Origin: Nocardioides perillae | GTDB lineage: Bacteria > Actinomycetota > Actinomycetes > Propionibacteriales > Nocardioidaceae | DNA length: 64,000 nucleotides | Assembly: GCF_013409425.1 (NCBI RefSeq) | Contig: NZ_JACCAC010000001.1 | Coordinates: 1,116,001 to 1,180,000 of the forward strand | Direction: 5' to 3' | Shown: positions 37,236-46,017 of the stretch, piece by piece | Numbering within the stretch: the stretch's first letter is position 1 | Layout of the letters: the number at the start of each line of letters is the position of its first letter | Translations under genes and position numbers: made by a program | Notes under the pieces: model-generated | The model's input: only the letters and a program-made list of their open reading frames with translations | Told to the model about the DNA's origin: nothing | Database searches by the model: none

Positions 37236-37271
37236 TCGACGATACTGAGACGAGGCCTACAGTATCGTCGA
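37236..37271. promoter_or_regulatory. TetR operator overlapping divergent promoters
   Basis: A perfect 11-bp inverted repeat TCGACGATACT (37236-37246) / AGTATCGTCGA (37261-37271) with a 14-nt spacer. The arms contain -10-like GATACT on the minus strand and TACAGT (37258-37263) on the plus strand, so a bound dimer would cover both promoters of the acyl-CoA dehydrogenase and tetR genes. Confidence 0.75.
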
Positions 37272-37298
37272 GAGTCCAGCTCGTCACCAGGAGGTCCC

Positions 37299-37862
37299 GT
37301 GCGTCGTACGCCGCGCCAGCAGGACCTCCTCGGCCGCCTGACCGCCGTCGTGGTCGCCGAGGGGTTCGCCGAGGCGACCCTCGACGACCTGGCGCGGTCG
37401 CTGCGCTGCTCCAAGACGACCCTCTACGCGCTCGCGCCCTCCAAGCAGGAGCTCGTGGTGGAGGTGGTGCGGGCGTGGTTCCGCGAGGCGACGGCGCAGG
37501 TCGAGGCGCACCTCGCCGAGGAGCCGCACCCCGGACGCCGGGTGACGGCCTACCTCGAGGCGGTGGCCGCCCAGCTCAGCGGGCTCTCGCGCGCCTTCCT
37601 CGACGACCTCGCCGCCTTCGCCCCGGCGGACGCGGTCTACCGCCGCAACACCGAGGCCGCGGCCGACCGCATCCGCGCCCTCATCGCCGAGGGCATCGAG
37701 GCCGGCGCGCTCCGCCCGGTCGACGCCGCCTTCGCCGCCGAGATGGTGGCGGCCACCATGTTCGACATCCAGCGTGGCCGGCTCTTCGCGCGGCTGGGCC
37801 TCTCCGACGCCGAGGCGTACGCCGCGCTGGCGGGGTTCGTCGAGCAGTCGCTGACGGCCTGA
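37299..37862 (+). CDS. TetR/AcrR family regulator
   Basis: A 187-aa repressor. The N-terminal helix-turn-helix spans about residues 9-55 (GFAEATLDDLARSLRCSKTTLYALAPSKQELV). An all-alpha ligand domain follows. GTG 37299 is preceded by AGGAGG. Its position beside the 37236-37271 palindrome and divergent acyl-CoA dehydrogenase indicates local control and autorepression. An acyl-CoA effector is inferred from the neighbours. Confidence 0.92.
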   Translation: MRRTPRQQDLLGRLTAVVVAEGFAEATLDDLARSLRCSKTTLYALAPSKQELVVEVVRAWFREATAQVEAHLAEEPHPGRRVTAYLEAVAAQLSGLSRAFLDDLAAFAPADAVYRRNTEAAADRIRALIAEGIEAGALRPVDAAFAAEMVAATMFDIQRGRLFARLGLSDAEAYAALAGFVEQSLTA

Positions 37863-37884
37863 GGGCGCGAGGCGCGCGTAGACC

Positions 37885-37965
37885 GACGGGCACGACGAGC
37901 GCCGGGCGCACAGGCACCGCGTGGTGGCGCGGGGTCGAGACCCCGGCCGGCCCGTTGTGCCCGTC
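37885..37965. terminator. Structured convergent terminator region between two tetR genes
   Basis: Long-range arms GACGGGCAC (37885-37893) and GTGCCCGTC (37957-37965) enclose a GGGGTC-GA-GACCCC hairpin (37931-37944). It fills the gap between two converging tetR genes and likely terminates both. Confidence 0.5.
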
Positions 37966-37968
37966 CGA

Positions 37969-38673
37969 CTACGACTGCTCGGCGAGCGGGGCGAGCGCCG
38001 CGGCGATCTCGGCGTCGCTGGCGCCGGTGCGCACCACGACGATGGCGGCCGGCCCGTCGCCGGCGGCGCGGGCACCGGAGGCGAGACCCACCAGTGCGAC
38101 CACTTCGCCCATGGCCGTCTCGAAGTCGGCCTCGGGGTCGGTGGTCTGGTCGCGCAGCCAGGCGCGGAGCACGTGGTTGTGGGCCGTGACGACGGCGGCG
38201 GCCAGCAGCTCCGCCCGCAGCGCCGTCTCGGGTCCGCTGCCGAGCCACGCGTGCAGGTAGGCCCCGAAGAGCCGCTGGTAGGCCTGCTGGCCGGCGATCT
38301 CGCGGGCGCGCAGCGCGGGCACCGTGGTGGTGAGGCGGTAGCGGGCGCGAGCGAGGTCACCCTCGGTGAGGTAGTGGCGCAGCACCAGGCGGGCGGCCTC
38401 GACGACCGCGGTGCGCGCGGTCGCCAGGTCGGCCGGGGGAGAGGCGGCGGCGAGCCGGTCGCGGATCTGCCCGAGCAGCCCGTCGTGCTCGGGGAAGATC
38501 ACGTCCTCCTTGCTGCGGAAGGACCGGAAGAACGTCGTGCGCCCCACGCCGGCGCGCTCGGCGACGTCGTCGACGGTGGTCGCCTCGAAGCCCCGCTCCT
38601 CGAACAGCTCGAACGCCGCGAGCGTGAGCCGCTCGCGAGCCGTCGGGCGCGGCGTACGGGGGGTGTCGGGCAC
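37969..38673 (-). CDS. TetR/AcrR family regulator
   Basis: A 234-aa regulator with helix-turn-helix GFEATTVDDVAERAGVGRTTFFRSFRSKEDVIF at about residues 28-60 and an all-alpha C-terminal domain. The GTG start at 38673 lies 7 nt after TAGGGT (38686-38681) and is therefore probably leaderless. It is divergent from the acyl-CoA dehydrogenase at 38767, with the palindrome at 38709-38721 between them, so it likely represses that gene. Confidence 0.92.
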   Translation of the reverse strand: MPDTPRTPRPTARERLTLAAFELFEERGFEATTVDDVAERAGVGRTTFFRSFRSKEDVIFPEHDGLLGQIRDRLAAASPPADLATARTAVVEAARLVLRHYLTEGDLARARYRLTTTVPALRAREIAGQQAYQRLFGAYLHAWLGSGPETALRAELLAAAVVTAHNHVLRAWLRDQTTDPEADFETAMGEVVALVGLASGARAAGDGPAAIVVVRTGASDAEIAAALAPLAEQS

Positions 38674-38708
38674 GGCGCGAACCCTAGCGCCACGTTGCTC
38701 CGGCGGAT

Positions 38709-38721
38709 GGTACTGAGTACC
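38709..38721. promoter_or_regulatory. Probable operator GGTACTGAGTACC
   Basis: A perfect 13-bp palindrome (GGTACT-G-AGTACC) midway between a TetR gene and a divergent acyl-CoA dehydrogenase gene. This is the expected place for a repressor site. Confidence 0.55.
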
Positions 38722-38766
38722 GTGGTGGGCGCACCCCGTCCCACCCACGACTGCGAGGCGCCCCCC

Positions 38767-39933
38767 ATGGCCGGCAACCCCGACTTCGACCTCTTCCGCA
38801 CGACCGACGACCACGAGGAGCTGCGCCAGGCCGTGCGCGCCGTGGCCGAGGACAAGATCGCCCCCTGGGCGGCGGAGGTCGACGAGCAGTCGCGCTACCC
38901 GCAGGAGGCGCACGACGCGCTCGTCGCCAGCGACTTCTTCGCCCCGCACGTCGAGGAGCAGTACGACGGCGTGGGCGCCGACGCGCTCGCCACCTGCATC
39001 GTGATCGAGGAGGTGGCGCGGGTCGACGCGAGCGCCTCGCTGATCCCGGCCGTCAACAAGCTCGGCTCGATGCCGGTGATCCTGGGTGGGTCGGAGGAGC
39101 TGAAGCAGGCCTACCTGCCGCCGCTGGCGCGCGGCGAGGCCGGCTTCTCCTACGGCCTGTCCGAGCGCGAGGCCGGCTCTGACACCGTCTCGATGCGCAC
39201 CCGCGCGGTGCGCGACGGGGACGACTGGGTGCTCAAGGGCACCAAGGCGTGGATCACCAACGCCGGCGTCTCCGACCTCTACACCGTGCTGGCGGTGACC
39301 GACCCCGACGGCGAGCGGGGCCGCAACATCTCCGCCTTCGTCGTCGAGAAGTCCGACCCGGGCTTCTCCTTCGGGGAGAAGGAGCGCAAGCTCGGCATCA
39401 AGGGCTCCCCGACCCGCGAGCTGCACTTCGAGGACTGCCGCATCCCCGGTGACCGGCTGATCGGCGCGGAGGGCGAGGGCCTCAAGATCGCCTTCCGCAC
39501 CCTCGACCACACCCGCGTCACCATCGGTGCGCAGGCCGTCGGCATCGCCCAGGGTGCGCTCGACCAGGCGGTCGCCTACGTCAAGGAGCGCCAGCAGTTC
39601 GGCAAGCGCATCGCCGACTACCAGGGCATCCAGTTCATGCTCGCCGACATGGCGATGGAGCTCGAGGCGGCGCGGCAGATGGTCTACGTCGCGGCTGCGA
39701 AGTCCGAGCGCGACGACGCCGACCTGCCGTTCTTCGGCGCGGCCGCCAAGTGCTACGCCTCCGACGTGGCCATGAAGATCACCGTCGACGCCGTCCAGCT
39801 GCTGGGCGGCGCGGGCTACACCCGCGACTTCCCGCTCGAGCGGATGATGCGCGACGCCAAGATCACCCAGATCTACGAGGGCACCAACCAGGTGCAGCGC
39901 CTGGTGATGGCGCGCAACCTGCTGAAGGGCTGA
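38767..39933 (+). CDS. Acyl-CoA dehydrogenase
   Basis: A 388-aa acyl-CoA dehydrogenase of full length: GLSEREAGSDTVSMRTRA, WITNAGVSDLYTV, KERQQFGKRIADYQG, LLGGAGYTRDFPLERMMRDAKITQIYEGTNQVQRLVMAR. The catalytic Glu is in YEGTNQ, as in short-chain enzymes. GAGG lies about 9 nt before ATG 38767. It is a single gene under a divergent TetR, and csoR converges from the right. Confidence 0.93.
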   Translation: MAGNPDFDLFRTTDDHEELRQAVRAVAEDKIAPWAAEVDEQSRYPQEAHDALVASDFFAPHVEEQYDGVGADALATCIVIEEVARVDASASLIPAVNKLGSMPVILGGSEELKQAYLPPLARGEAGFSYGLSEREAGSDTVSMRTRAVRDGDDWVLKGTKAWITNAGVSDLYTVLAVTDPDGERGRNISAFVVEKSDPGFSFGEKERKLGIKGSPTRELHFEDCRIPGDRLIGAEGEGLKIAFRTLDHTRVTIGAQAVGIAQGALDQAVAYVKERQQFGKRIADYQGIQFMLADMAMELEAARQMVYVAAAKSERDDADLPFFGAAAKCYASDVAMKITVDAVQLLGGAGYTRDFPLERMMRDAKITQIYEGTNQVQRLVMARNLLKG

Positions 39934-39954
39934 CCGCCGAGCCGACGGGCCAGG

Positions 39955-40284
39955 TCAGGAGCGCACGAGGCGGGCGATCGCCTCGGCCGCCTCCTTGACC
40001 TTGGCGTCGGCCTCCGGCCCGCCGGCGCGGGCGGCCTCGACGACGCAGTGCTCGAGGTGCTCCTCGAGCAGCCCGAGGGCGACCGACTGCAGGGCCTTGG
40101 TCATCGCGCTGACCTGCGTGAGGATGTCGATGCAGTACTTCTCCTCCTCGACCATCCGCTGCAGCCCGCGCGCCTGCCCCTCGATGCGCCGCAGCCGCTT
40201 GAGGTAGGCGTCGCGGTTGCCGTGGGCGAGGTAGCCGTGCTGGTGGTCGGCGGCGTGCTCGTCGGCCGGGGCGGTCTCGGTCAC
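39955..40284 (-). CDS. csoR: Copper-sensing repressor CsoR
   Basis: A 109-aa DUF156 repressor. The Cu(I) ligands are visible: Cys in EKYCIDIL and His/Cys in EEHLEHCV, matching the C-H-C triad of CsoR. The His-rich N-terminus (HAADHQHGYLAHG) may add metal affinity. GTG 40284 has GAGGAG 6 nt upstream. It diverges from copZ, with two boxes of the CsoR type between them. Confidence 0.95.
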   Translation of the reverse strand: MTETAPADEHAADHQHGYLAHGNRDAYLKRLRRIEGQARGLQRMVEEEKYCIDILTQVSAMTKALQSVALGLLEEHLEHCVVEAARAGGPEADAKVKEAAEAIARLVRS

Positions 40285-40315
40285 GGGGGCTCCTCGTCGG
40301 TGGGGTGAGGACAGC

Positions 40316-40371
40316 ATACCCCGAGGGGGTACTTGATCACCTCGGACGGGCGGCGTACCCTCGGGGGGTAT
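40316..40371. promoter_or_regulatory. Two CsoR operator boxes
   Basis: ATACCCCGAGGGGGTAC (40316-40332) and GTACCCTCGGGGGGTAT (40355-40371) match the GC-tract pseudo-palindrome TACCC-N4-GGGTA bound by CsoR. One lies next to csoR and one next to copZ, fitting Cu(I)-relieved repression of both directions. Confidence 0.85.
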
Positions 40372-40396
40372 CCATCCGCGACCTTGAGGAGACCCG

Positions 40397-40603
40397 ATGA
40401 GCACCACCGCCACCTGGACCGTCACCGGCATGACCTGCGGCCACTGCGTCGCCTCGGTGACGGAGGAGGTCGAGGAGCTCGACGGCGTCACCGCGGTCGA
40501 CGTCGACCTCGCCTCCGGCGCCGTGACCGTCACCTCCGAGCAGCCGCTCGACGACGCCGCCGTGCGCGCGGCCGTCGCCGAGGCCGGCTACTCCGTCGCG
40601 TGA
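40397..40603 (+). CDS. copZ: Copper chaperone CopZ (HMA domain)
   Basis: A 68-aa heavy-metal-associated domain with Cu(I)-binding GMTCGHC (11-17) and the babbab length of Atx1-like chaperones, ending AEAGYSVA. GAGGAG lies 5 nt before ATG 40397. It is the first gene of the rightward copper operon and passes Cu(I) to CopA. Confidence 0.95.
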   Translation: MSTTATWTVTGMTCGHCVASVTEEVEELDGVTAVDVDLASGAVTVTSEQPLDDAAVRAAVAEAGYSVA

Positions 40604-40613
40604 GGCGCGCGGC

Positions 40614-40775
40614 GTGAGCACCCCCGCCGTCCTCGCGTCGTACGCCGCGGGCCTGCTGCTCGCGCTCGGCGGCGGGTGGGCGCTCGGCGCCGCCGTGCCC
40701 CCGGTGCTCGACGAGCCGGCGCCCGCCCACGACGCACCGCACCAGGACGACACGCACGAGGGGGACCGCGGGTGA
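40614..40775 (+). CDS. 53-aa membrane peptide with His/Asp-rich tail in the copper operon
   Basis: GTG 40614 to TGA 40775. One transmembrane helix (about residues 5-28, [20 protein letters not shown]) is followed by a hydrophilic tail [13 protein letters not shown] carrying three His and several acidic residues. It lies between copZ (10-nt gap, GAGG upstream) and copA, whose GTG overlaps its stop by 4 nt (GTGA). This coupling is strong evidence for translation. I know no name for it. A role in Cu(I) handling or CopA assembly is inference from location and composition. Confidence 0.7.
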   Translation: MSTPAVLASYAAGLLLALGGGWALGAAVPPVLDEPAPAHDAPHQDDTHEGDRG

Positions 40776-43057
40776 GCACCCAGGACACCGAGCTGCTGCT
40801 CACCGGCATGACCTGCGCGTCGTGCGCGAACCGGATCGAGCGCAAGCTCAACAAGGTCCCCGGCGTCACCGCGACGGTGAACTACGCGACCGAGAAGGCG
40901 CGCGTCACCTTCGCCGAGGGCGTCACCACCGACGACCTCGTCGCGACCGTCGTCGCCGCCGGGTACGGCGCGTCGCTGCCGGCCCCGCCGCCGACGCCGG
41001 CCGGCTCGGCCGACGAGGGCGGGGCGGACGCCCAGGCCGCGGCGGACCCGCACGACGCCGCACTCGCTGCGCTGCGCCAGCGGTTGGTCGTCTCGACGCT
41101 GCTCACGGTGCCGGTCGTGGCGATGGCGATGGTGCCGGCGTGGCAGTTCACCTCGTGGCAGTGGGCCTCGCTGACGCTGGCCGCGCCGGTCGTGGTGTGG
41201 GGCGCCTGGCCCTTCCACCGCGCCGCCTGGACCAACCTGCGGCACGGCGCCGCGACGATGGACACGCTGGTCTCGCTCGGCGTGCTCGCGGCCTTCGGCT
41301 GGTCGCTGTGGGCGCTCTTCCTCGGCGACGCCGGGCAGCCCGGGATGACCCACGCCTTCGAGCTGACCATCGCGCGCACCGACGGCTCCGCGAACATCTA
41401 CCTCGAGGCCGCGGCCGGCGTCACCACGTTCATCCTCGCCGGGCGCTGGCTCGAGGCCCGCTCGAAGCGGCAGGCCGGTGCCGCGCTGCGGGCCCTGCTG
41501 GACCTCGGCGCCCGCGACGTGGCGGTGCTGCGGGACGGGCCGGGCGGTCGGGTCGAGGAGCGGATCGGCGTCGACGCGCTCGTCGTCGGCGACCTCTTCG
41601 TCGTGCGCCCCGGGGAGAAGGTGGCCACCGACGGCACCGTCGAGGAGGGCAGCTCGGCGGTCGACGCCTCGATGCTCACCGGCGAGTCGGTGCCGGTCGA
41701 GGTCGGCCCCGGCGACACCGTGGTGGGCGCGACGGTCAACGCCGGAGGCCGGCTGGTCGTGCGCGCCACGCGCGTCGGCGCCGACACCCAGCTGGCGCAG
41801 ATGGCGCGGCTGGTCGAGCGCGCCCAGGAGGGCAAGTCGGCCGCCCAGCGCCTCGCGGACCGGGTCTCCGGCGTCTTCGTGCCCGTGGTGGTGGCGCTCG
41901 CCGTCGCGACGCTCGGCTTCTGGCTGGGCAACGGCGCGGGGGCGACGGCGGCGTTCACCGCCGCCGTCGCGGTCCTGATCATCGCCTGCCCGTGCGCGCT
42001 GGGGCTCGCCACGCCGACCGCGCTCATGGTCGGCACCGGCCGCGGCGCTCAGCTCGGCATCCTGGTCAAGGGTCCCGAGGCGCTCGAGCAGACCCGGCGC
42101 GTCGACACCGTCGTGCTCGACAAGACCGGCACCGTCACGACCGGCGAGATGGCCCTGGTCGACGTCGTGCCGGCGGCCGGGGAGGACCGGGCCGAGGTGC
42201 TGCGGCTGGCAGGCGCGCTCGAGGACGCCTCGGAGCACCCGGTCGCGCAGGCCGTGGCGGCCGGTGCCCGCGAGGCGGCCGGGACCGTGGGCCTGCCCGC
42301 GGTCGAGGGCTTCGCCAACCTGGAGGGCCTCGGCGTCGCCGGCGAGGTCGAGGGTCGCGCGGTCGTCGTCGGCCGCGCGCGGCTGCTGGCCGAGCGTGGG
42401 CTCGCGGTGGGCGACGAGGTGGCCGCCGCGCTCGCGGCGGCGCAGCAGCAGGGGCGCACGGCGGTCGTCGTCGGCTGGGACGGCCGCGCCCGCGGCGTGC
42501 TCGCCGTGGCCGACGAGGTCAAGGACGGCTCGGCCGAGGCGGTCGCGTCGCTGCGGGCGCTGGGGCTGCGCCCGGTGCTCCTGACCGGCGACCACGAGGT
42601 GGTCGCGCGCGCCGTCGCCCGCGAGGTCGGCCTCGACCCCGACGAGCCCGGCACCGTCGTCGCCGACGTCCTGCCCGCCGACAAGGTCGCGGTGGTCGAG
42701 CGGCTGCAGGCCGAGGGGCGCGTCGTGGCCGTGGTCGGCGACGGCGTCAACGATGCCGCCGCGCTCGCGCAGGCCGACCTGGGCCTCGCGATGGGCACCG
42801 GCACCGACGTCGCGATCCAGGCCAGCGACCTGACGCTGGTGCGCGGCGACCTGCGGGTCGCGGCCGACGCGATCCGGCTCTCGCGCCGCACGCTGCGCAC
42901 GATCCAGGGCAACCTCGTGTGGGCCTTCGGCTACAACGTCGCGGCGCTCCCGCTCGCGGCCGCGGGCCTGCTCAACCCGATGATCGCCGGCGCCGCGATG
43001 GCGGCGTCCTCGGTCTTCGTCGTCGGCAACAGCCTGCGGCTGCGCACCTTCCGCTGA
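40772..43057 (+). CDS. copA: Copper-exporting P1B-type ATPase
   Basis: A 761-aa Cu(I)-translocating ATPase. The N-terminal HMA domain has GMTCASC (12-18). Eight membrane helices include the CPC motif ([15 protein letters not shown]). TGES actuator loop, DKTGTVT phosphorylation site, HP in SEHPVAQ and [10 protein letters not shown] hinge are all intact. The C-terminal helix pair is NLVWAFGYN and [16 protein letters not shown]. It follows the small His-tailed peptide with a 4-nt overlap, under CsoR control. Confidence 0.96.
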   Translation: MSTQDTELLLTGMTCASCANRIERKLNKVPGVTATVNYATEKARVTFAEGVTTDDLVATVVAAGYGASLPAPPPTPAGSADEGGADAQAAADPHDAALAALRQRLVVSTLLTVPVVAMAMVPAWQFTSWQWASLTLAAPVVVWGAWPFHRAAWTNLRHGAATMDTLVSLGVLAAFGWSLWALFLGDAGQPGMTHAFELTIARTDGSANIYLEAAAGVTTFILAGRWLEARSKRQAGAALRALLDLGARDVAVLRDGPGGRVEERIGVDALVVGDLFVVRPGEKVATDGTVEEGSSAVDASMLTGESVPVEVGPGDTVVGATVNAGGRLVVRATRVGADTQLAQMARLVERAQEGKSAAQRLADRVSGVFVPVVVALAVATLGFWLGNGAGATAAFTAAVAVLIIACPCALGLATPTALMVGTGRGAQLGILVKGPEALEQTRRVDTVVLDKTGTVTTGEMALVDVVPAAGEDRAEVLRLAGALEDASEHPVAQAVAAGAREAAGTVGLPAVEGFANLEGLGVAGEVEGRAVVVGRARLLAERGLAVGDEVAAALAAAQQQGRTAVVVGWDGRARGVLAVADEVKDGSAEAVASLRALGLRPVLLTGDHEVVARAVAREVGLDPDEPGTVVADVLPADKVAVVERLQAEGRVVAVVGDGVNDAAALAQADLGLAMGTGTDVAIQASDLTLVRGDLRVAADAIRLSRRTLRTIQGNLVWAFGYNVAALPLAAAGLLNPMIAGAAMAASSVFVVGNSLRLRTFR

Positions 43058-43245
43058 GTCCGTGACCGCCTGCGCCGAACCGCCGGCGCGGGTGGGCTGA
43101 GCGGAACCGAGCGTTCCTTGCGCATCCCTTGCCGTTCCTTGCGGCTGCGCGGGGCGCGCCCTGTGTGATCACGGTCATACGTTGCTCGAGCCGGGGGGAC
43201 CGGCGTACGCCGACGGGCCGTGGGGCCCACAGGGAGAGCAGCACC

Positions 43246-45462
43246 ATGGGGATCCGCAGAACACTCACGCTGGCGGCGGCACTGCCGCTGGCCGTGGCCG
43301 GGGCAGTGCCGGCCGTCGCAGACAACGTGCTCGACAACGCCGTGAGCGCGAGCGTCATCGACACCGGCAAGGTGTCGACCATCGTCTACCGCCTCTCGCA
43401 GACCGCCGACGACGGCGAGAAGGGCTGCAACGCCAGTCCGGCCTCACCGGCGACGGTGACGCTGAAGGCCTTCGCGGCCGACGGCACGACGCCGACGACC
43501 GGGCTGACCTTCTCGCCGACCAGCTTCACCTTCACCGACTGCGGGCCCGCCTCGGACGCGTCCGTCACGGTCACCGGCAACCGAGCCGGTTCGTACGTCG
43601 TGAAGGTCGGCGTGGTCGACAGTGGACCGGGCTCGTACACGACGGCCCAGGCCGACGTCGCGCTCAGGGTCGACGACCCGAACCAGGCCCCGACCGTCAC
43701 GGTGACGGGGGTGCAGCAGGACCGGGAGTACGTCCTGGGCTCCGTGCCCCAGCCCGGCTGCTCGGTCACCGACGACCAGGCCGTGACGACGCAGCCGACG
43801 CCGACGGTGGTGCCCTCGCCGTTCGACGCGCTGGGTGCCCACACGGCCACGTGCAGCTACACCGACGCGGGTGGCAAGTCCGGCAGCGCGTCGACGTCGT
43901 ACACCGTCGTGCGCCCGCCCAACAACGCGCCGACCGTGGCCGTCACCGGTGTGGAGCAGGGCGGCACCTACCTCGCGGCGACGCCGCCGGTCGTCGGCTG
44001 CGACGCCGACGACCCGGACGGTCCGGTCGCAGACCCGTCGCCGACCTTCAGCGGTGTGCTCAACGAGCGCGGCATCGGTGAGCGCACGGCCACCTGCACG
44101 GTGACCGACGACCGCGGCGCTACCGCGTCCGACTCCCGGACCTACCGGCTGATCAACACCGCGCCGACCGTGGTGGTCACCGGGCCGAGCGACGCGTCGT
44201 ACGTCAACGGCACGCAGCCGGCCGACTCCGCCTTCGGCTGCGCTGTCGCCGACCCCGACGAACCGGGCCTGCCGTCTGGCGCGCCGACGGTGAGCCGCGA
44301 CGCGCTGTCGCGTGGGCTCGGCACGGTGACCGTGACCTGCTCCGTGACCGACGCGGACGGGGCAGGTGCCCGCGCGCAGCACAGCTACGCCATCACCAAC
44401 AGCGCACCCAGCGTCGCCGTGACCGGCGTGGGTGCCGCGGCCTACGAGATCGGCTCGGAGCCCACTGTGGGCTGCGCCGTCACCGACCGCGAGGACGGCG
44501 ACCGGACCGCGGCCGCCGAGGTGGCGCGGGGCGCTCTGGTGCACGGCCTCGGCACGGTGACCGTCACCTGCGACGCCAGGGACGCCGACGGCGCCGTAGC
44601 CGAGCAGGCACGGACCACCTACCAGGTGGTCGACACCGGCGCCCCGAGCATCACCGGCGAGCGGACCACGCCCGCCAACGAGCACGGGTGGGACAACGGT
44701 CCTGTCGTGGTCCGGTTCACCTGCGACGACGAAGGCGGCAGCGGCATCGCCACCTGCGCCCCGGCGACGGCCACCGTCACCGCGCAGGGCGAGGGCCAGT
44801 CGGTCACCGGCACCGCGACCGACCACGCCGGGAACACGGCGCAGGCGACGGTCAGCGGCATCAGCATCGACACGTCCGCCCCGGTGCTCGACGTGGTCGG
44901 CGGGCCGGCGGCGGGTGCGACCTACGCCTTCGGTCAGGTGCCGGCGGCGCCGACCTGCCGCGCCTCCGACGGCCTGTCCGGCCTCGACGGTGCCTGCGAG
45001 GTGAGCGGTGGCGGCACGGCGATCGGCACGCACACCTGGACGGTGTCGGCGCGTGACCGGGCGGGGAACGTCGCGACCAGGTCGCTGACCTACACGGTCG
45101 TGCCGTGGACGGCGACGGGCTTCACGAGCCCGGTCGACATGGGTGGTGTGCTCAACACCGTCAAGGGCGGCAGCACCGTGCCGCTCAAGTTCGAGCTGTT
45201 CGCCGGCGGAGTCGAGCTCACGAGCACGTCGGCCGTCGCGTCGTTCAGGACGGCGGTCGTGAGCTGCGCCTCGGTGGCCACCGACCGTGCCGACGAGGTG
45301 GAGGTCACCACCACCGGTGGCACGGCCTTGAGGTACGACGCCACGGGCGGCCAGTTCGTCCAGAACTGGCAGACGCCGCGCACCGCGGGGGTCTGCTACC
45401 GGGCGACGATGACGGCGGCCGACGGGGTGACCTCGCGCACGGCGTACTTCCGGACGAGGTGA
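43246..45462 (+). CDS. Secreted multi-Ig-like PxKF-domain protein
   Basis: A 738-aa exported protein. The signal peptide (MGIRRTLTLAAALPLAVAGAVPAVA) ends near residue 25. About five repeated Ig-like modules of roughly 80-90 residues follow, each opening with APTVxVTGV and each carrying a pair of Cys, probably for disulfides. The C-terminus has the PxKF-type module VDMGGVLNTVKGGSTVPLKFELF. There is no LPXTG, so attachment is non-covalent or it is released. ATG 43246 has GGGAG about 9 nt upstream. The 188-nt upstream gap holds a GGAAC/GTTCC hairpin (43101-43115) and CCTTGCG direct repeats. Function unknown; probably a surface or adhesion protein. Confidence 0.85.
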   Translation: MGIRRTLTLAAALPLAVAGAVPAVADNVLDNAVSASVIDTGKVSTIVYRLSQTADDGEKGCNASPASPATVTLKAFAADGTTPTTGLTFSPTSFTFTDCGPASDASVTVTGNRAGSYVVKVGVVDSGPGSYTTAQADVALRVDDPNQAPTVTVTGVQQDREYVLGSVPQPGCSVTDDQAVTTQPTPTVVPSPFDALGAHTATCSYTDAGGKSGSASTSYTVVRPPNNAPTVAVTGVEQGGTYLAATPPVVGCDADDPDGPVADPSPTFSGVLNERGIGERTATCTVTDDRGATASDSRTYRLINTAPTVVVTGPSDASYVNGTQPADSAFGCAVADPDEPGLPSGAPTVSRDALSRGLGTVTVTCSVTDADGAGARAQHSYAITNSAPSVAVTGVGAAAYEIGSEPTVGCAVTDREDGDRTAAAEVARGALVHGLGTVTVTCDARDADGAVAEQARTTYQVVDTGAPSITGERTTPANEHGWDNGPVVVRFTCDDEGGSGIATCAPATATVTAQGEGQSVTGTATDHAGNTAQATVSGISIDTSAPVLDVVGGPAAGATYAFGQVPAAPTCRASDGLSGLDGACEVSGGGTAIGTHTWTVSARDRAGNVATRSLTYTVVPWTATGFTSPVDMGGVLNTVKGGSTVPLKFELFAGGVELTSTSAVASFRTAVVSCASVATDRADEVEVTTTGGTALRYDATGGQFVQNWQTPRTAGVCYRATMTAADGVTSRTAYFRTR

Positions 45463-45482
45463 CCCGTCCCACCGCACCGCGG

Positions 45483-45509
45483 CCCGGCGCTCTCGGGGGA
45501 GGCGCCGGG
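45483..45509. terminator. Convergent terminator hairpin
   Basis: CCCGGCGC (45483-45490) pairs with GCGCCGGG (45502-45509) around an 11-nt loop, between the PxKF gene and the convergent DUF427 gene. Confidence 0.65.
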
Positions 45510-45558
45510 TCGGGGTGCGTCGGCGCCACGAGGCGGCCGGCCCGGCCCCCGGCGGGGT

Positions 45559-45840
45559 TCAGGCAGTGACCTCGACCCCGCGCCAGAAGGCGATGCGGCC
45601 GGCGATCTCGCTGGCGGCGGGCTTCGGCTCGGGGTAGTACCACGCGGCGTCGGGGTTGGTCCGGCCGTCGACCTCGAGGGACCAGTAGGACGCGTCGCCC
45701 TTCCACGGGCAGTGGGTGGTCGTGCTCGAGGGGCGCAGGACGTCCTGGCGCACGGACGCCTCGGGGAAGTAGTGGTTGCCCTCGACCACCACCGTGTCGT
45801 CGCTCTCGGCCACGACCGTGCCGTTCCAGACCGCCTTCAC
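45559..45840 (-). CDS. DUF427 domain protein
   Basis: A 93-aa protein with the full DUF427 pattern: VKAVWNGTVVAESDDTVVVEGNHYFP, THCPWKGDASYWSLEVDG, AWYYPEPKPAA and GRIAFW. GTG 45840 has a perfect AGGAGG 5 nt upstream, which fixes the start. Biochemical function unknown. Confidence 0.9.
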   Translation of the reverse strand: MKAVWNGTVVAESDDTVVVEGNHYFPEASVRQDVLRPSSTTTHCPWKGDASYWSLEVDGRTNPDAAWYYPEPKPAASEIAGRIAFWRGVEVTA

Positions 45841-46017
45841 GCCGTCCTCCTGGGTGCCTGCGCGGGCCCGCCCCGCGTCGACGCCACTGTGCCGGGCGGA
45901 GGCAAGCCGGGAACCCGAGCGTGCGCCGATGCCCTCCACTACGATGTGGCCCCGAGCGGGCTCGAGACCAGGGCCCGCGTGCCGGACCGTCCCGCCGCCC
46001 ACGCGGCCAGGAGCCCC

